Assembly (NCBI GenBank): GCA_015501595.1
Contig: JADNRX010000060.1
Location: forward strand, 1-64,000
Reading direction: 5' to 3'
DNA from: Hymenopellis radicata
Lineage: Eukaryota; Basidiomycota; Agaricomycetes; Agaricales; Physalacriaceae
DNA: 64,000 nucleotides
A program made the position numbers and the translations under genes. Below, piece after piece: positions 11,361 to 24,067 of this stretch. The notes beneath the pieces are model-generated. The model was not told where the DNA came from. It saw nothing but the letters and a program-made list of their open reading frames with translations, and searched no databases. Within the stretch, counting starts at the first letter, position 1, and each line of letters starts with the position of its first letter.

Positions 11361-12109
11361 GGTAGTACGCCGGGATTATCGAGATCGGGGCGAGAATGGA
11401 GGCCACGATGGTGATGGTCCGGAGCCAACCTGGAAAGGCGTGTTTGTGACTGGATCATGTGCTATGTGACGGGCGTTCTCCGAGCTTCCGACGAGGGAAA
11501 ATGCAACGTGCATCAACGTCCACTAAACTAGTTCGCGCTCTTGAACAAAAATCTTTCCTCCTGGTTGCATCCTTATGCTACAGCCCTCTCGCCGTTCCCT
11601 TCAAAACGGTTGCCCATCCCTTGTGGTATGCGGCGCACCATCGACATGTCCTCCGGCTTGAGCTGCGATCACACTGGCACCGAATTCACGCTGTCGACGC
11701 AGACAACAAACTTTGCGAGTCATAGTACAAAAAACAGTAATAAGAATATAGGTCCATTCCACAAAACAAGAAGAAAATGAGACAGAGAAGCATACCATCA
11801 TACAGTGTCGAAGTTCATAAAGTAAGTGCAATAGGCTGACCCTAATTAAAATCAGCAAACATATAAAAAACGAATGGAGTGAGCTACATCATGCGGCATG
11901 CGTTGATGCCACGGTATCGCGTGAGCAAGGCCAGCTCGCAGCTTTATAATGTCGGTTGCGCACCAATGGGGACCGTATGCCCATTGAACGAGCTCATCAT
12001 CCCTATACACCTGAGCAGTACCCTCAAGTTCTGGCTCTGGTGCAAGATGCTCTATAGAGTGAGTTAATCACATGCCGAAAATGATAATCTGTATCATAAA
12101 AGTCTTCAC
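11361..12109. other. Intergenic stretch, no gene seen
   Basis: Between the start of the RNA polymerase gene and the 3' end of the HNH-like gene. Short open frames exist on both strands but none shows a domain or splice-consistent extension. AT-rich patches near 11740-11880 fit 3' or promoter sequence. Confidence 0.5.
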
Positions 12110-13091
12110 CTATTGATGTGAACCACTGCCCTCTGGGATAGACGGAAGGGACGGAAGAGGGTTATAATGAAAATAAAGCTGGTGGATAAACGAGGTAAGA
12201 TCCGCATTGAACACTTCGGTATCTTCCACAACTTGAATGAAAACAGTTGTCAAGAAAGCACCAGCCAAACATCCTGGGAGTTTCCAGTACAGGTGCGAAC
12301 CATCATGATGCACACCAAGAAGGTTTGACGGGGAAAGATGAAGACTCGCCAGCTCTTGTGGCGCGGCAGTCAAAGGAATCGTCGCAGTGTCAAACACTCT
12401 GTAGACATTTGTCCCAGGGGACACTACACCAGAGGCATCAGTAAGAGAGTGAGAGGTTGCATCCAGTATAAGCATTGGTGGGAGGTATTCCGTCGCCCGA
12501 CGAGAGGGAATTGTAGGTCGGCGAAAATTAAACGTATACATGTCAATGAACGGTCCGCCATAACTGCCTCGTTAGTGGCCGGCGGATTTGAGGCTAGTTC
12601 GTCCAAAATCTACAAGGTGGATCAGTCAGTAATAACGGGCCAGACTAGTTTACTCACCGTGTCAACATCTCTAAAATCATGCGATACGAACCGACTCGTG
12701 AGGTAACACAGGATTTCTGGACACGGAATGAAGGACAACAGTGCTGAGTAAGAGGTGAAGTAGGAAAGATGGCAGGTCGGGCATACTGCTTCATGAGACA
12801 AAATAGAGTCGGGAGTAAATGCAAAAGGACTCACAAAGCACCCCATTATTCGGATTCGAGCGAGAAAAATCCTTCAATATTAAGTTATAGGCCGATCCGG
12901 TGATGCGCTACACAATAAGTGAACGTTCAAAACGAGATTATCTGAAGACAAACTAGATGCTCGCTGTCAAGAATATGGCAGAAGTGTAATTTTCCGGGAT
13001 GGTCCATGTAGAAGGCACATCTGTTACCAAAGCGTGCTTCAATTCTCGCCTTGGTGCCTGCTGAAAACTCGGAGGCTGATGCGCCGGACAT
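12110..13091 (-). CDS. HNH-nuclease-like protein
   Basis: From ATG 13091 the first exon gives KARIEARFGNRCAFY and FCHILDSE, resembling the Cys and first His parts of an HNH fold in the layout common in agaricomycete proteins. After two introns the frame gives NNGVL then LCPTCHLSYF, matching the usual HNH pattern N-NG-LLC-xx-CH-xx-F. A third intron leads to ILDELASNPP, and the final open frame ends SIPEGSGSHQ at 12110. The join into that last exon (about 12541-12606) is not resolved: the obvious splice leaves the wrong frame, so there may be another intron or an indel. Function unknown. Such domains occur in many uncharacterised basidiomycete proteins and need not be active nucleases. Confidence 0.5.
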
Positions 13092-13191
13092 AGTGGGGGA
13101 GAGAAGGTGACAATCACGTGGATCGTGACGGATAAGCTCTTCTACGGTCATCGACGACTCATCGGAAGCGCGTCGCAGAATGCCACCTGGT

Positions 13192-15323
13192 ATGAAAATA
13201 ATCGACAAGATTGCAGGCCGCGATGCCTCCAATCCATTCTACTTTTTCGAGTTCTTCCCGCCGCGCACGGACCAAGTCAATGTCCTCGCTAGATCCATGT
13301 ACCTCAGCTAACCTGTAATGTTTATAGGGATTTGAGAATCTCCTCGCTCGTATATCCCGACTGGCAGCGTTGAAACCGCTGGCCGTCAGTATAACATGGG
13401 GAGCGGGCGGTAGTACGCGGGATCGCAGTCTTGACCTCGCGGGCATCACCCAGAAAGAGTATCATATCGATACTCTCCTCCATTTGACATGTACAAATAT
13501 GCTGCAAGGAATGGTGGATGATGCCCTGAATGTACGTTTTTTTCCCGAGGATCAAACTTCTTCTCATTTAGTTGCAGGCTGCACGCAGTCGTGGTATACA
13601 AAATATACTAGCTCTTCGAGGAGGTACTTCGAGTGGATTGTCACCCAACCATGGTTAATTTTAGACAGATCCACCCAAGGGCAAGGAAGAATGGATCCCG
13701 ATTGATCCTCGCTTTCAACATGGCGTTGATCTCGTTTCCTACATTCGCTCATCCTCCCAACTCTCATCTCACTTCTGTATTGGCGTTGCTGGTAGGAAAC
13801 CTCGTGTCTCCTCTTTTCACGCATTGAAGCATTCCTTCAGGCTACCCTGATGGTCACCCCGACACATCAAACGACGAGGACACCGAACTCGACTATCTAA
13901 AAGCTAAGGTTGATGCTGGCGCTGACTTCATAGTGACCCAACTCTTTTACGATGTCGACCAATTTCTTCGCTGGAAAGACAAGGCCCGGGCGAAAGGCAT
14001 AACCGTGCCTATCATTCCTGGTATCATGCCTATCCAAACCTACTCCTCCTTCCTCCGTCTCATCAAGCTCTGTGGAACCAGCGTGCCCGAACAAGTCATG
14101 CAGGACCTCGAACCGATCAAACACGACGATCAACTCGTCAAAGACTATGGCGTAGCACTAGCCGTGACTATGATCCGTCGTCTGACCACGGAGGGAGAAA
14201 TCCCCGGTGTGCACTTTTGTACCCTCAACTTGGAGAAGAGTGTCCAGCGAGTGCTCGAAACCTTGCAATGGACGGGCATCGTGCCACCTCCTCACAACAA
14301 GCTCATCGATGACCACACGAGCCCGGATGGACTGACGGTGACGCCCACAACCGCGAGCAAAGACGCCAAGTATGGTCTTGCTGCTTTACCCTCGACCGAG
14401 AAGGAGGTCGGCAGTGGTGAATTGAACAATGCCGCCTCTTGGGACGACTTCCCCAACGGTCGCTTTGGTGACTTCAAAAGTCCCGCGTATGGAAACCAGG
14501 ACCCTTGGGGAAATGTCGCCAACCTCGTAAGAAACGGTACTGTCGTCTTATTTCTTTGAACTAACCATCTTCTTAGCCGCCTGGCGAATGGGGCAATCCC
14601 AAGACTATCGACGATCTCACGCGTATCTTCCTCGACTATTTAAATACCAAATCTCAGACAACTCCGTTCTCACTCGAACCGTTATGTCCAGAGTCTATCA
14701 AGATTCTGTCGCATCTGAAGAAGCTCACAGAACGTGGTTGGTGGACTGTCGGATCTCAGCCAGCCGTGGACGGCGCAAGTTCCGATGACGAGGTGTTCGG
14801 CTGGGGTCCAAGATGTGGTTTCGTGTTCCAGAAAGGCTTTGTCGAGTTCTTCTGCGAGGAAAGTGATGTGGATGTCATCGAGAAGAGAGTGGAAGACAAG
14901 GGCAAAGGCTGGGTGCATTGGTTTGCGGCCAACTCCAAGGTGAGGCGCTTTTCACTGAGATGTTTTCACTCTCATCTTCAGCTGCGTTTCGCAGGGCGAT
15001 TTCCGTGGCAATGTTGCAGACTATGATCGCAATGCGGTAACGTGGGGCGTGTTTCCTGGCCAGGAGATTATACAGACTACTATTATCGAACGTGAATCGT
15101 TCCTGTCATGGAAGGTTTGTGCCTACTATTCCATTCGGGATGACTTCTGCTGACCTTTCTAGGACGAGGCATTCTCGATCTGGTCGGAGTGGGCCTCGTA
15201 TTACCGACCTACTCTGACGAACGGGTATTGCTGGACGGCGTCAAGACCGGCCGATGGCTTGTGAGCATTGTACACCACGATTATAAGGACACGGAAGCTC
15301 TATGGAAATTCCTCTTCGAATGA
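13192..15323 (+). CDS. Methylenetetrahydrofolate reductase, one frameshift near 3' end
   Basis: Reduces 5,10-methylene-THF to 5-methyl-THF for methionine synthesis. Exons 13192-13275, 13328-13531, 13578-13623, 13669-13791, then 13841 to about 14526, read through FFEFFPPRTDQ, SITWGAGGST, LTCTNM, ILALRG-DPPKG, GVAGYPDGHP and IVTQLFYDVD, the FAD-dependent TIM-barrel signatures. Downstream exons hold the SAM-regulatory domain (PPGEWGNPKTID, GWGPRCGFVFQKGF, SIWSEWASYY). After SEWASYY the frame is lost. Restoring one C in the ACCG stretch at about 15204 gives the conserved tail PTYSDERVLLDG...WLVSIVHHDYKDTEALWK, ending at the TGA at 15323. Unrepaired, the protein ends at about 15263. All other boundaries are clean. 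Confidence 0.92.
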
Positions 15324-15458
15324 AGATGATACTGACTGTCCAAACTCCCGCGCTCTGTCGGATGGCGGGGTCGTGTGATGTACTACCCTCGTGTCTTACT
15401 GTATATCTACCCACAGCTGCCAACGTGCGCTAATGTAACTATTCATTGAACTGTCATC

Positions 15459-16131
15459 ATGGACCGTCCAGACGTCCTTCACATAGGCAAAGGCATTACT
15501 ATGGTTCGCCTCGCTCCTTTACTTGCAAGCGATTTCTTCAGTACTGATAGCGATGAAAAGACCTTCAAAGACCCGCACATAACGCGCATTGTCGTTTCAG
15601 CGGAGCCAGATACCGACCTGTTCCACGTCCCGTCGCACTGGCATGAGAAATACGACGAATATATGCACATCATCGAGGGCAAAGTCCAGATTACCATCGG
15701 CGCCACTGTGAAAACCTACACTTCCGCGGATGGATCCGTGCGCATTCCCAAGGGGACGCCACATTCGCTGTTGGGTTTCAAGGGAGTCCCGTTGATTATA
15801 GAGGAGACAACAGATCCATCGGTGTGTTCCGTTCACCTTTTAGCGCCGGCCACGATCACCAATATCCATGCTCTAGGACTCTGAAAAGGAGATATTCTTC
15901 CGCAACATTATGGCGGGAGGAAAGCTGACCAAGAACGTGCTGGAAGGCATGAACATTTGCTACCACGGGGATACAATCGTCGCGCTTCCAGGCAACTTTA
16001 AAGCATTTGAGAAAATGGTAAATTCTATTCCTTGGCTTTACAGTGCTCATGCTATCCTTCAGTTAATGATCGTCTTTGGGTACTACATCGCGTCATTACT
16101 GGGCTACGAAAGGAAGCTGAAGGCGTTGTGA
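15459..16131 (+). CDS. Cupin-domain protein with C-terminal membrane helix
   Basis: Exon 1 (from ATG 15459; a second ATG at 15501 is possible) holds a single cupin barrel. Motif 1 is SHWHEKYDEYMHIIEGKV (H-x-H, Glu and Gly in place) and motif 2 is IPKGTPHSL. An intron starting GTGTGT after DPS joins to DSEKEIFFRN. The last exon carries GGKLTKNVLEGMNICYHGDT and a hydrophobic segment around AILQLMIVFGYYIASLLGY near the C-terminus. The metal ligands look complete, so metal binding is likely. Substrate is unknown. Small cupins with this tail are common and uncharacterised in mushrooms. Confidence 0.75.
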
Positions 16132-16175
16132 ATGAATGAAGAAAGTAGGTATACGAGTACAAACTGTATATGTAG

Positions 16176-18038
16176 TTATCTAGACCGAAGTCGAAGCGCA
16201 AAACGCCACATATCACCAGTGGCATCCTTCCGAAGAACCTTGACGTGCATGTAACCGGTAGAAAGCTCGAGGCGCAGCATAGCCGGACTAGGATTTCTAC
16301 ACGAATACTTGCGCACCACGTCGTCGATCAGCGTGTGATTGCGCACGGAGTACACCAAAAGGGGGTTAGTAGGGTCTTCATCACTGTGATGCGCCGCTTC
16401 GTCGGGCGTCTGTGCCAACGACAAGTCTAGCGCCTTGAGGAGCGGAAATTTGCCTTGACCTGTCGCATCAAGGAGTCTTTTCTGTACAAAAGTTTCAATG
16501 CACCTTGTAGGATGAGTGCGAATAATATCACGTACGATGACATTCTGTCCGAAAGGGACTTTCGCTTCATCTGATCCTACACACACCGTCAACGCTACAA
16601 GACGGCGGCACATCAACAGCACGTCAAGCGACATCTGCCCCAGACAGTAATGCCCGTCGAAAGGAGCATGGCTCCGCAGGGCCTTCAAAGTGCACGCGTG
16701 CTTGGGCAGCACGCAGAGGTAGAACACAGCAGCCATCAAATCCGAATCCCGCTGGGAAAACATCCCGAGATCCATATTCAGCTCTACCAGGCCGGAATAG
16801 GACTGAAGATATTCATACAGCGCATCATCACCAAGTTGGCCTTGGTGAGCGGTGAGCTGGGTTAGGCGCACCCCATCCTGTCGGAGGATCTGCCAAAATT
16901 CCGGGGGAGCGCCACGATGTATGGCTAGGGAATTGAGAGCGCTGAAGTGTCGGCGGATGGAGGAGACAGAGCGGAAGATAGATGGTGAACTGCCGTCCAA
17001 CGTTAGACTCTTTAGAGGAAGACAAGCATCGGCCCGGACACCCGAGCACAAGTCTGAGAGGCTGAAGGAGGATTCTGTTGCGAGCGATGAGAGGAAAGGA
17101 GGATGAACCTCTCACGGATGGGGATGACCCATGGGCAGAAGCCCTGGAGGCGCGAGGAACGAGCGCGGACGACGAGAACGACGATGAATGGATGGAAGAA
17201 AGAGATGATGATATATAAGGTAACGTGCAGGTACTACTGTCCCTACGGTATCTACGGCCGGACAACACAGGATTGCAACAGATTCGGGGTCGCAGGAAGA
17301 GCAGCGTCGATAGCGAGAGTGTCAAGGCGGGGAGAGTTGGCGATGAGACTCATAGGGAGGTTTAAAGAAGCGACGGTGCCCTGAGAGGTGGAGGCTTGGA
17401 TGTTTTGAAATGGCACGCGATGGTCAGCGATGTCGTGTTGAGCGTGCGCTGGTGGCACATATCAAGTGAGAGATGTGTGAGTCGCGGAAGGATGCTGAGT
17501 CTGTACAGGATCTTCCTGGTACGCCATATCGATGGACTGCATACTGTCCAAGGTGATTCTAAAGCGCCGATGGGAGTCGTTCGAAAATCGGTATGCAGAG
17601 ATACGCACGAAAGCGACTTCAGAGCGGTGAGATGAGGAATAGCAGAGGATAGATTTTCTTCAATCATCCTGCGGGACTGTTCATTTGCCTGAATCATCCT
17701 CTTCCAAAGCAGCTGGAATTTGGATGGAAGCGGAGTTAATGAACGGATCTCCAAATATTGAAAGCATTCTCCAAGCGTGCTTTGTCCGCGCGCGATGTCC
17801 GACAGCACTTCCATAGTCACTGAACATCGAGAGTCGGCTCCGAGGTCGATGACCATGTGCGTGAAGATAAGCGGTGAGACGGCGCTGTTGAGTATCTTGC
17901 ATGTTCTTCTCAATTTCTTGAGGTCGTCGCGTTCGAGCTGGGAGAAATCACACATTAGCTTGGATGACGCCAATACGAGGGATCGATAACCTTTTGGAGG
18001 ACTAGGTCCATTGCTTCTGAAGGCAAGCAGAGCAACAT
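16176..18038 (-). CDS. F-box/LRR-like protein, possibly frameshifted
   Basis: Exon 1 (17991-18038) encodes MLLCLPSEAMDLVLQK. The intron with donor GTTATC joins to LERDDLKKLRRTCKILN (from 17937), together a short F-box: hydrophobic-LP-E then DL-LR-TCK. The rest has leucine-rich repeat-like segments such as LPRLTHLSLDMC, PLKSLTLDG and LVELNMDLGMF, ending at 16176 with WRFALRLRSR. An intron lies near 17080-17260. Around 17430 two frames both look coding (TSLTIA versus ADHRVPFQNIQ), pointing to a one-base shift or an unresolved intron. Such proteins would present substrates to SCF ubiquitin ligases; the target is unknown. Its first exon is duplicated just upstream (18486-19030). Confidence 0.65.
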
Positions 18039-18485
18039 GAGCGACAGCTGGTGAGTGTACACGAGAGCTTTATTTGGCTCGGGGCTTGTGCGAAAGAACA
18101 TGATTGAGGCACATCGACGTTTAACTCGATTGAAAGCATTACTCGTACATCTGAAAGGTCCAGGGAAAAGATACACGGTTTCTAAACTTGGCATGCATGG
18201 AATCCAAACGTGCGGTGTTCCTATGGAGCTGTACGGATATAAGTGATCCTCGATATGAATGGTGCGCGCGAGTCAACAGCAAACATTCTCACCTGTAAAT
18301 ATCATGACAGGGAGACCTTATCGAGAATTTTCCAGGTTTCCACGAGGCCGTTACATTCTGCGATCCACACCTCCGATGCTTCAAAGGTCGATACCCAGTC
18401 TTCCCCTGCACCTTGAGAGCAGTTCAAGGAGACACCAGCGTTGTCTTGGGTCGGTTTCATCCGACCTGCGTCCTTGAGTGCATTA
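17951..18485. repeat. Tandem duplication, copy A (535 bp)
   Basis: Begins CACATTAGCTTGGATGACGC and is repeated with few changes at 18486-19030, offset exactly 535 bp. Contains, in minus-strand order, the 3' part of a cyclic phosphodiesterase gene, a spacer and the F-box exon 1. The junction at GAGTGCATTA/CACATTAG fuses phosphodiesterase codons to F-box intron sequence, so it is a duplication breakpoint. Confidence 0.85.
18302..18482 (-). pseudogene. 2H cyclic phosphodiesterase fragment, copy 1
   Basis: Encodes only the C-terminal 60 or so residues of the phosphodiesterase (from ALKDAGRMKPTQDNAG to ILDKVSLS and a stop). It lacks both H-x-T/S catalytic motifs. It begins at the tandem-duplication breakpoint, so it cannot be a functional gene. 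Confidence 0.8.
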
Positions 18486-19030
18486 CACATTAGCTTGGAT
18501 GACGCCAATACGAGGGATCAATAACCTTGTGGAGAACTAGGTCCATTGCTTCTGAAGGCAAGCAGAGCAACATGAGCGACAGCTGGGGTGAGTCTTTCCC
18601 GAGTACACGAGAGCTTTATTTGGCTCGGGCTTGTGCGAAAGAACATCATTGAGGCACCAATGTCGACATCGACGTCTAACTCGATTGAAAGCATTACTCG
18701 TAAGTACATCTGCAAGGTCCAGGGAAAAGATACACGGTTTCTAAACTTGGTATTTTCCAGAATCCAAACGTGCGGTGTTTCTATGGAGCTGCGCGATATA
18801 ATATGAATGGTGCGCGCGAGTCAACAGCAAACATTCTCACCTGCAAATATCATGACAGGGAGACTTATCGAGAATTTTCCAGCTTTCCACGGGCCGTTAC
18901 ATTCCGCGATCCAGACCTCCGATGCTTGAAAGGTCGATACCCAGTCTCCCCTGCACCTTGAGAGCAGTTCAAGGAGACACCAGCGTTGTCTTGGGTCGGT
19001 TTCATTCGACCTGCATCCTTGAGTGCATTA
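18486..19030. repeat. Tandem duplication, copy B
   Basis: Second copy of the 17951-18485 unit, continuing at its right side into the rest of the phosphodiesterase gene. It carries an orphan F-box exon 1 encoding MLLCLPSEAMDLVLHK (minus strand) with no downstream exons. This copy and its right flank (18563-19484) are also present in inverted orientation at 32595-33497. Confidence 0.85.
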
Positions 19031-19430
19031 TAGAAACTAGTTCTCTCTCCAAGAGCCGCATCCTCGTCCGTGATGTAACAAAGGGAGATGTGGGGAAAGA
19101 GCGGGGTACGAGGCTCTTGGTTTAGGGTTTGTGAGTATGCGCGTGCAGTGACCACAACTCGGGAGTTGCTTGACGGCTATGTAGACAGACCGGAAGAAAT
19201 GGTCCCCGATGTTGACTGAGTTGAATGATATCTTTAGAGGTGTAGACGTGGAATGGAGGCACGCAGTTCTGGGAGAGAAATCGTAGAATCAGCCGGCAAA
19301 GAGAGCAGTGTTATGTGGGGTTCGAAAGAGGGATAAGAGGCCTCTAAAGTCCGGGACGGATGTCCATAATATGCTTCAGCTTCTCAGCATCCTTGCACGA
19401 AGGTACGATCCAAAGGGTTACACCTAACAC
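18850..19430 (-). pseudogene. 2',3'-cyclic-nucleotide phosphodiesterase-like (2H family), copy 2, disrupted
   Basis: Read on the minus strand: GVTLWIVPS, then FEPHITLLSLPAD (first H-x-T), later FPHISLCYITDEDA (second H-x-S), then the tail shared with copies 1 and 3. This fits fungal CPD1-like enzymes, which open ADP-ribose cyclic phosphate formed in tRNA splicing. Problems: the expected initiator ATG reads GTG directly after a stop, a C is missing in CGTCCCGG relative to copy 3 (giving an early TAG), and another base is missing near AAGCAACTCCC. Some differences could be run-length sequencing errors, but the missing ATG is shared with copy 3. Confidence 0.7.
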
Positions 19431-19573
19431 TTATCAATGACTGATGAATGAATCAGTGTTGATTTTTGTTACCCATTTGCAAGTGACTGTTGAAGTTCGG
19501 ATTCGGAACACATAATGTCGATGACGCGTGGCAGTCCCTTCCTCATTCCGTCTCGTTACAATACAGTGCTTGA

Positions 19574-20504
<931 letters not shown>

Positions 20505-21512
20505 CTGCTCCCTGTCGTATCACGTTTTATCAGATTGCTCTTTCTACGATATACCTATACCTCAGCTCCTTGTCTGATAATCGTCGTGCTTTCTCTCCAA
20601 CTTGCTTTTCGCTCATGTGTACTGTTTTCATGTGTGCCGGCGGCTTGCGGCGGGGTCCATCCGCCATTGGCGATCCCGCCTTCCCTTGGGCCTTGGCTCA
20701 GGCAAGACAGTCGTGTTTCGTTCAATCAGATTCAAGCTCCACAACGACCAGAACGCCCCTTGCTCAGGCTCAGTACAAGCTCCGTCGAACCTCCAAGGTT
20801 CGTCAAAGCGCACGAACTAAACCTCAAAGCTTAAAACTTGAAGGCTCCATGCGTGAGTCTTGCTTGGCCTTTTGCTTTTAGCATTGCTTCCGCTAGGATT
20901 TAGGAATGCATGCGTGCCATTGCAGGACCGAGATATCGTGAGTTTTTCTCAATGGTCGTATTCACGAGGGGATGAACGGAACAGGTAATCCTGATTCTGA
21001 TTGAAAGAATCCAAGCGTGTCGAGAAAGCGACGAATGAGACCACATGACAATTACTGTATTCCGCCCCCGACGGCCGAAAATTATTCTGTTCTCGAAGGG
21101 ATTCGTCCCGCGTACTTCGCAAAGTGTTTCTCAATATAACGACTGTGTACTCACATATTCCAGGCTCATTAAGTGACTGCAGTCATAAGATTATCCTCCC
21201 CATACTCCACGATGCCCATCCCAAGCCCAATCCTTCTGTTGCCTGCCTTTTCGAAAATCCCCAAGGGTCGATGTGAGCGGGGATGGCGGGGCTCTTTGCG
21301 AATTCCAATCTCCTACCAAAATAAATATGAGGTGCGTTTTACATTAAGGGCTGTTACGACGACGAAAGGGTGAGAGTTGTGTTGATTATCAAATTCGTTT
21401 TGAGTTCCCATCTTGCAGCGAGCCTGCACATGCGAGAGCGGAGACCTAGTTCATAAACACGGCGTTCGTGCACAGAGTGTTTTATTGTTGCTTCCAAAAC
21501 CTTCCAGTCAAC
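20505..21512. other. Intergenic, no supported gene
   Basis: Between the Rab6 stop and the next gene. Several overlapping short frames exist around 20560-20880 but they have no domain, and their composition is Ser/Arg-rich as expected of chance translation. Part is probably the 3' UTR of Rab6 and the promoter of the next gene. Confidence 0.5.
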
Positions 21513-23310
21513 ATGTCAGTCTCGCTCGATTCGGTCAAGCCCTCCGAAACGATTGGTACTACCGTGCTGGGTATCCTTATGAACTCTGTCCTCGTCGGGG
21601 TTGTTTTCATGCGTGAGTTGACGTGTACCGTCTAATGAACTATGCGTAACTTCATTTCCTGCAGAATGGGTCACATACTTTAGCAACAAGTTCGACGATC
21701 CGGTGCGTCTGTTTTGCCTTTTCCGCAATGTCCCTCTTCTGAACCTCGTCGCAACAGTGGCCAGTCAAGTGCGTCTACACTCGGACTTTCTAGCCCAGGG
21801 ATCTAACGTCCCTCCAGGTTCCTCGTGTATTGGATAATGACGCTGGATATAGCCCACAGCGCGATATCATGGGAGGTGAGCGATTACCGCTGCCTAATAA
21901 CTGCATGTGTAGCTCAAGAGTTTTTAGTATCTATGGCAGTATACGGTTACAAATTTTGGAGACAAGGCTGCTTTGATTGCCTCGCACTGGGTACGGGTCC
22001 GCTGTACACCGTCGTTCGTCGGGGACTAATCACAGGAGTAGGAATATGATAGTGGTCCTTGGTTCATCATTCTGTGCGCGCGCTCCAATTCACAATTATC
22101 TTCATGCAACTGACTGAAATTTCCTAGCACCGCATCGCCTATCCAAGTACGCATCGTCGCGATCTGGCGCCGCGTTCCTTCACTCATCGTTTTCTCCTCA
22201 GATATTCTTGGCATGGCGTATACGAAAGATGCTTCAGGGAAAGCCGTTCCAACTTGCCAACGTCCTCTTCGGTTTCATTTGCATGCTCTCCATCATCCAA
22301 GCGATCTTCGGCCTGTACATGTCGGTTGGCCTCTTGATTGGTGTCTCTTCCACCGCGGATTACGTCAAGTACGTCAAGGTTGCTGTTGCTTGGGAGTCGT
22401 TCGCCCTGGCCACTGACGCCATTATCATGTACGTCCGAACAAATTTTGTTTTCCGACGTCAAGTTCATCATGGGCTAGGATCTCGTCCATTGGCACGCTT
22501 CTGTACAGACGGACAGGCTTCAAGCGTACGTGCCTGGTTTCACTTGGCGAGCGCGCCTGGACTCAACGAAATATTAGAGACGGACTGGATCGTTTTTAAT
22601 CTGATCCTGGTCTCCATAGAGTGTGCGGTGCCTGTCACCTTGTTCACGGTGAGAGACCCGTTCTGCTGTTCTGTACCTCCGCCGACTATACTGATGCTCG
22701 CTGAAGATTGGCCACATGACCGCTGTGGTATGGGCACTTCTCTCCAATCTGTTGGCGTGTCTGATTTTAGTGCTCTAGATTGTCAGTCCAGTGACCGGTA
22801 TTCACCAGCTCTTCGCTTGGTCCCAAGGTGCGTTATTCCAACTCACGAATTTGGCGTTTGATACTTATGTGGTTTTCAGCTCGGTTGTACTCGTGAGTTA
22901 TTCGAAAGACGAGAACGTACTGAGAACTGACCATCCATCCTCTCATAAGAAACACGCTGTTCGTGGTAAGCACATGCCGTTTCTTGCTCCAGTCCCTTGT
23001 CCCTCATGAACTTTTGCTAGAACTTGAATGCCCGTAGTAAACTTCGTCGCGGACAGGGCACATCCAACAACACCTCCGGAGCCTTCGACCAGCCCGTCAA
23101 TATTCTTTCCGGCATGGAGCGTGGCACCATGAACAGGAATGGTGTGCGCGGACCGCAGGCATGTCTTTCCCGTTATCGCGCGCAATTACATCGCTCAACA
23201 TGCAGACGCAGGTTCACATCGACGTCCACAGAGAAGAGAACTATGCCATGGACCCTATCTCTACAAAACTCAGTGACACGGAGATCTACAACGGAAAGCA
23301 GAACATGTAG
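21513..23310 (+). CDS. Seven-helix membrane protein, DUF6534-like (1)
   Basis: Multi-exon gene starting MSVSLDSVKPSETIGTT followed by a hydrophobic helix. Further exons give WVTYFSNKFDDP, FLVYWIMTLDIAHSAISWE, AWRIRKMLQGKPFQLANVL with helix FGFICMLSIIQAIFGLYM, WESFALATDAII, LLYRRTGFKRTDWIVFNLI and helix ECAVPVTLF. The layout (helix, short loops, LLYRRTGFKRTD near helix 6, hydrophilic C-tail) is that of the large DUF6533/DUF6534 families of mushroom membrane proteins. The C-tail runs QVHIDVHREENYAMDP to KQNM at 23310. About eight introns are needed; not all boundaries were fixed. Function unknown, possibly receptor-like. Confidence 0.7.
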
Positions 23311-23740
23311 CCTGTGTCTGGATGGATGGTTTTATTAAGTTATTTAGATGAAAATCGTTCGCTCCGTTAATCCCACTCGTTTTTTCGGTGTATATAGTAG
23401 ATAATCTTTGCGGGACAAGATATAGTACGTGCGCAGGCGCCTCTATTTTTGCTAAGTAAGTTACGTGAAATTCAACGTGATCTACTACAACGTCGCGACG
23501 CATGACCGCCACTCTTGCGCCACTCTGTCGGTCGGCTCCTCACTCTTTCGTATCATACGTTCGGCCTAGCAACGCTATCCCTGAATCTAAAGTCTTGGAC
23601 TGTTTTGGATCACCTTTCTCAAAATTGTACCCTAGAAGGTCCTTAACGATTGGCACAGATTGCCTCCGAATTAGTCTGCATCTGGGCGTGTTTTCGAGAG
23701 ATTCGCGACCTCCAGATACATTTCTACACCATATGGGCTA

Positions 23741-23749
23741 CATCGCGTC
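23741..23749 (+). repeat. Left 9-bp target-site duplication of MITE
   Basis: CATCGCGTC, identical and in the same orientation as 24059-24067, immediately outside the inverted repeats. Confidence 0.85.
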
Positions 23750-24058
23750 CAGGCTCCTAAACCAGCGGTCGATGGCGTTTGAGCTAAATACGTGAGCGAA
23801 ATGAAAATCGAAAATATGAGTGAAGAATATAAAAGGAAATTTTCAAGTGACCAATGAGAGAAGAGCAACAGTGGGAAGAAGGACGGCTGGTATTCGTCAC
23901 GGCAGCGGTTCGGCATCGCTGATGGCGGCGGCGCCAAACAAGCATTTCGCCGCTTCCTCTCTTACTCTCGTCCGTCGTCTCGACGCGCTCATATTTTCGA
24001 TTTTCATTTCGCTCACGTATTTAACTCAAACGCCATCGACGGCTGGTTTAGGAGCCTG
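23750..24058. mobile_element. 309-bp MITE with 71-bp terminal inverted repeats
   Basis: Left arm 23750-23820 (starts CAGGCTCCTAAACCAGC) and right arm 23988-24058 are reverse complements over 71 bp with two mismatches. The core is 167 bp. A perfect 9-bp direct repeat, CATCGCGTC, abuts both ends, as a target-site duplication should. Long TIRs with a 9-bp duplication fit the Mutator-like (MULE) superfamily; the class is inference. No transposase frame is present, so it would be non-autonomous. It sits between the 3' end of a membrane-protein gene and the promoter side of an oxidoreductase gene. Confidence 0.85.
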
Positions 24059-24067
24059 CATCGCGTC
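24059..24067 (+). repeat. Right 9-bp target-site duplication of MITE
   Basis: CATCGCGTC, matching 23741-23749 exactly. Confidence 0.85.
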
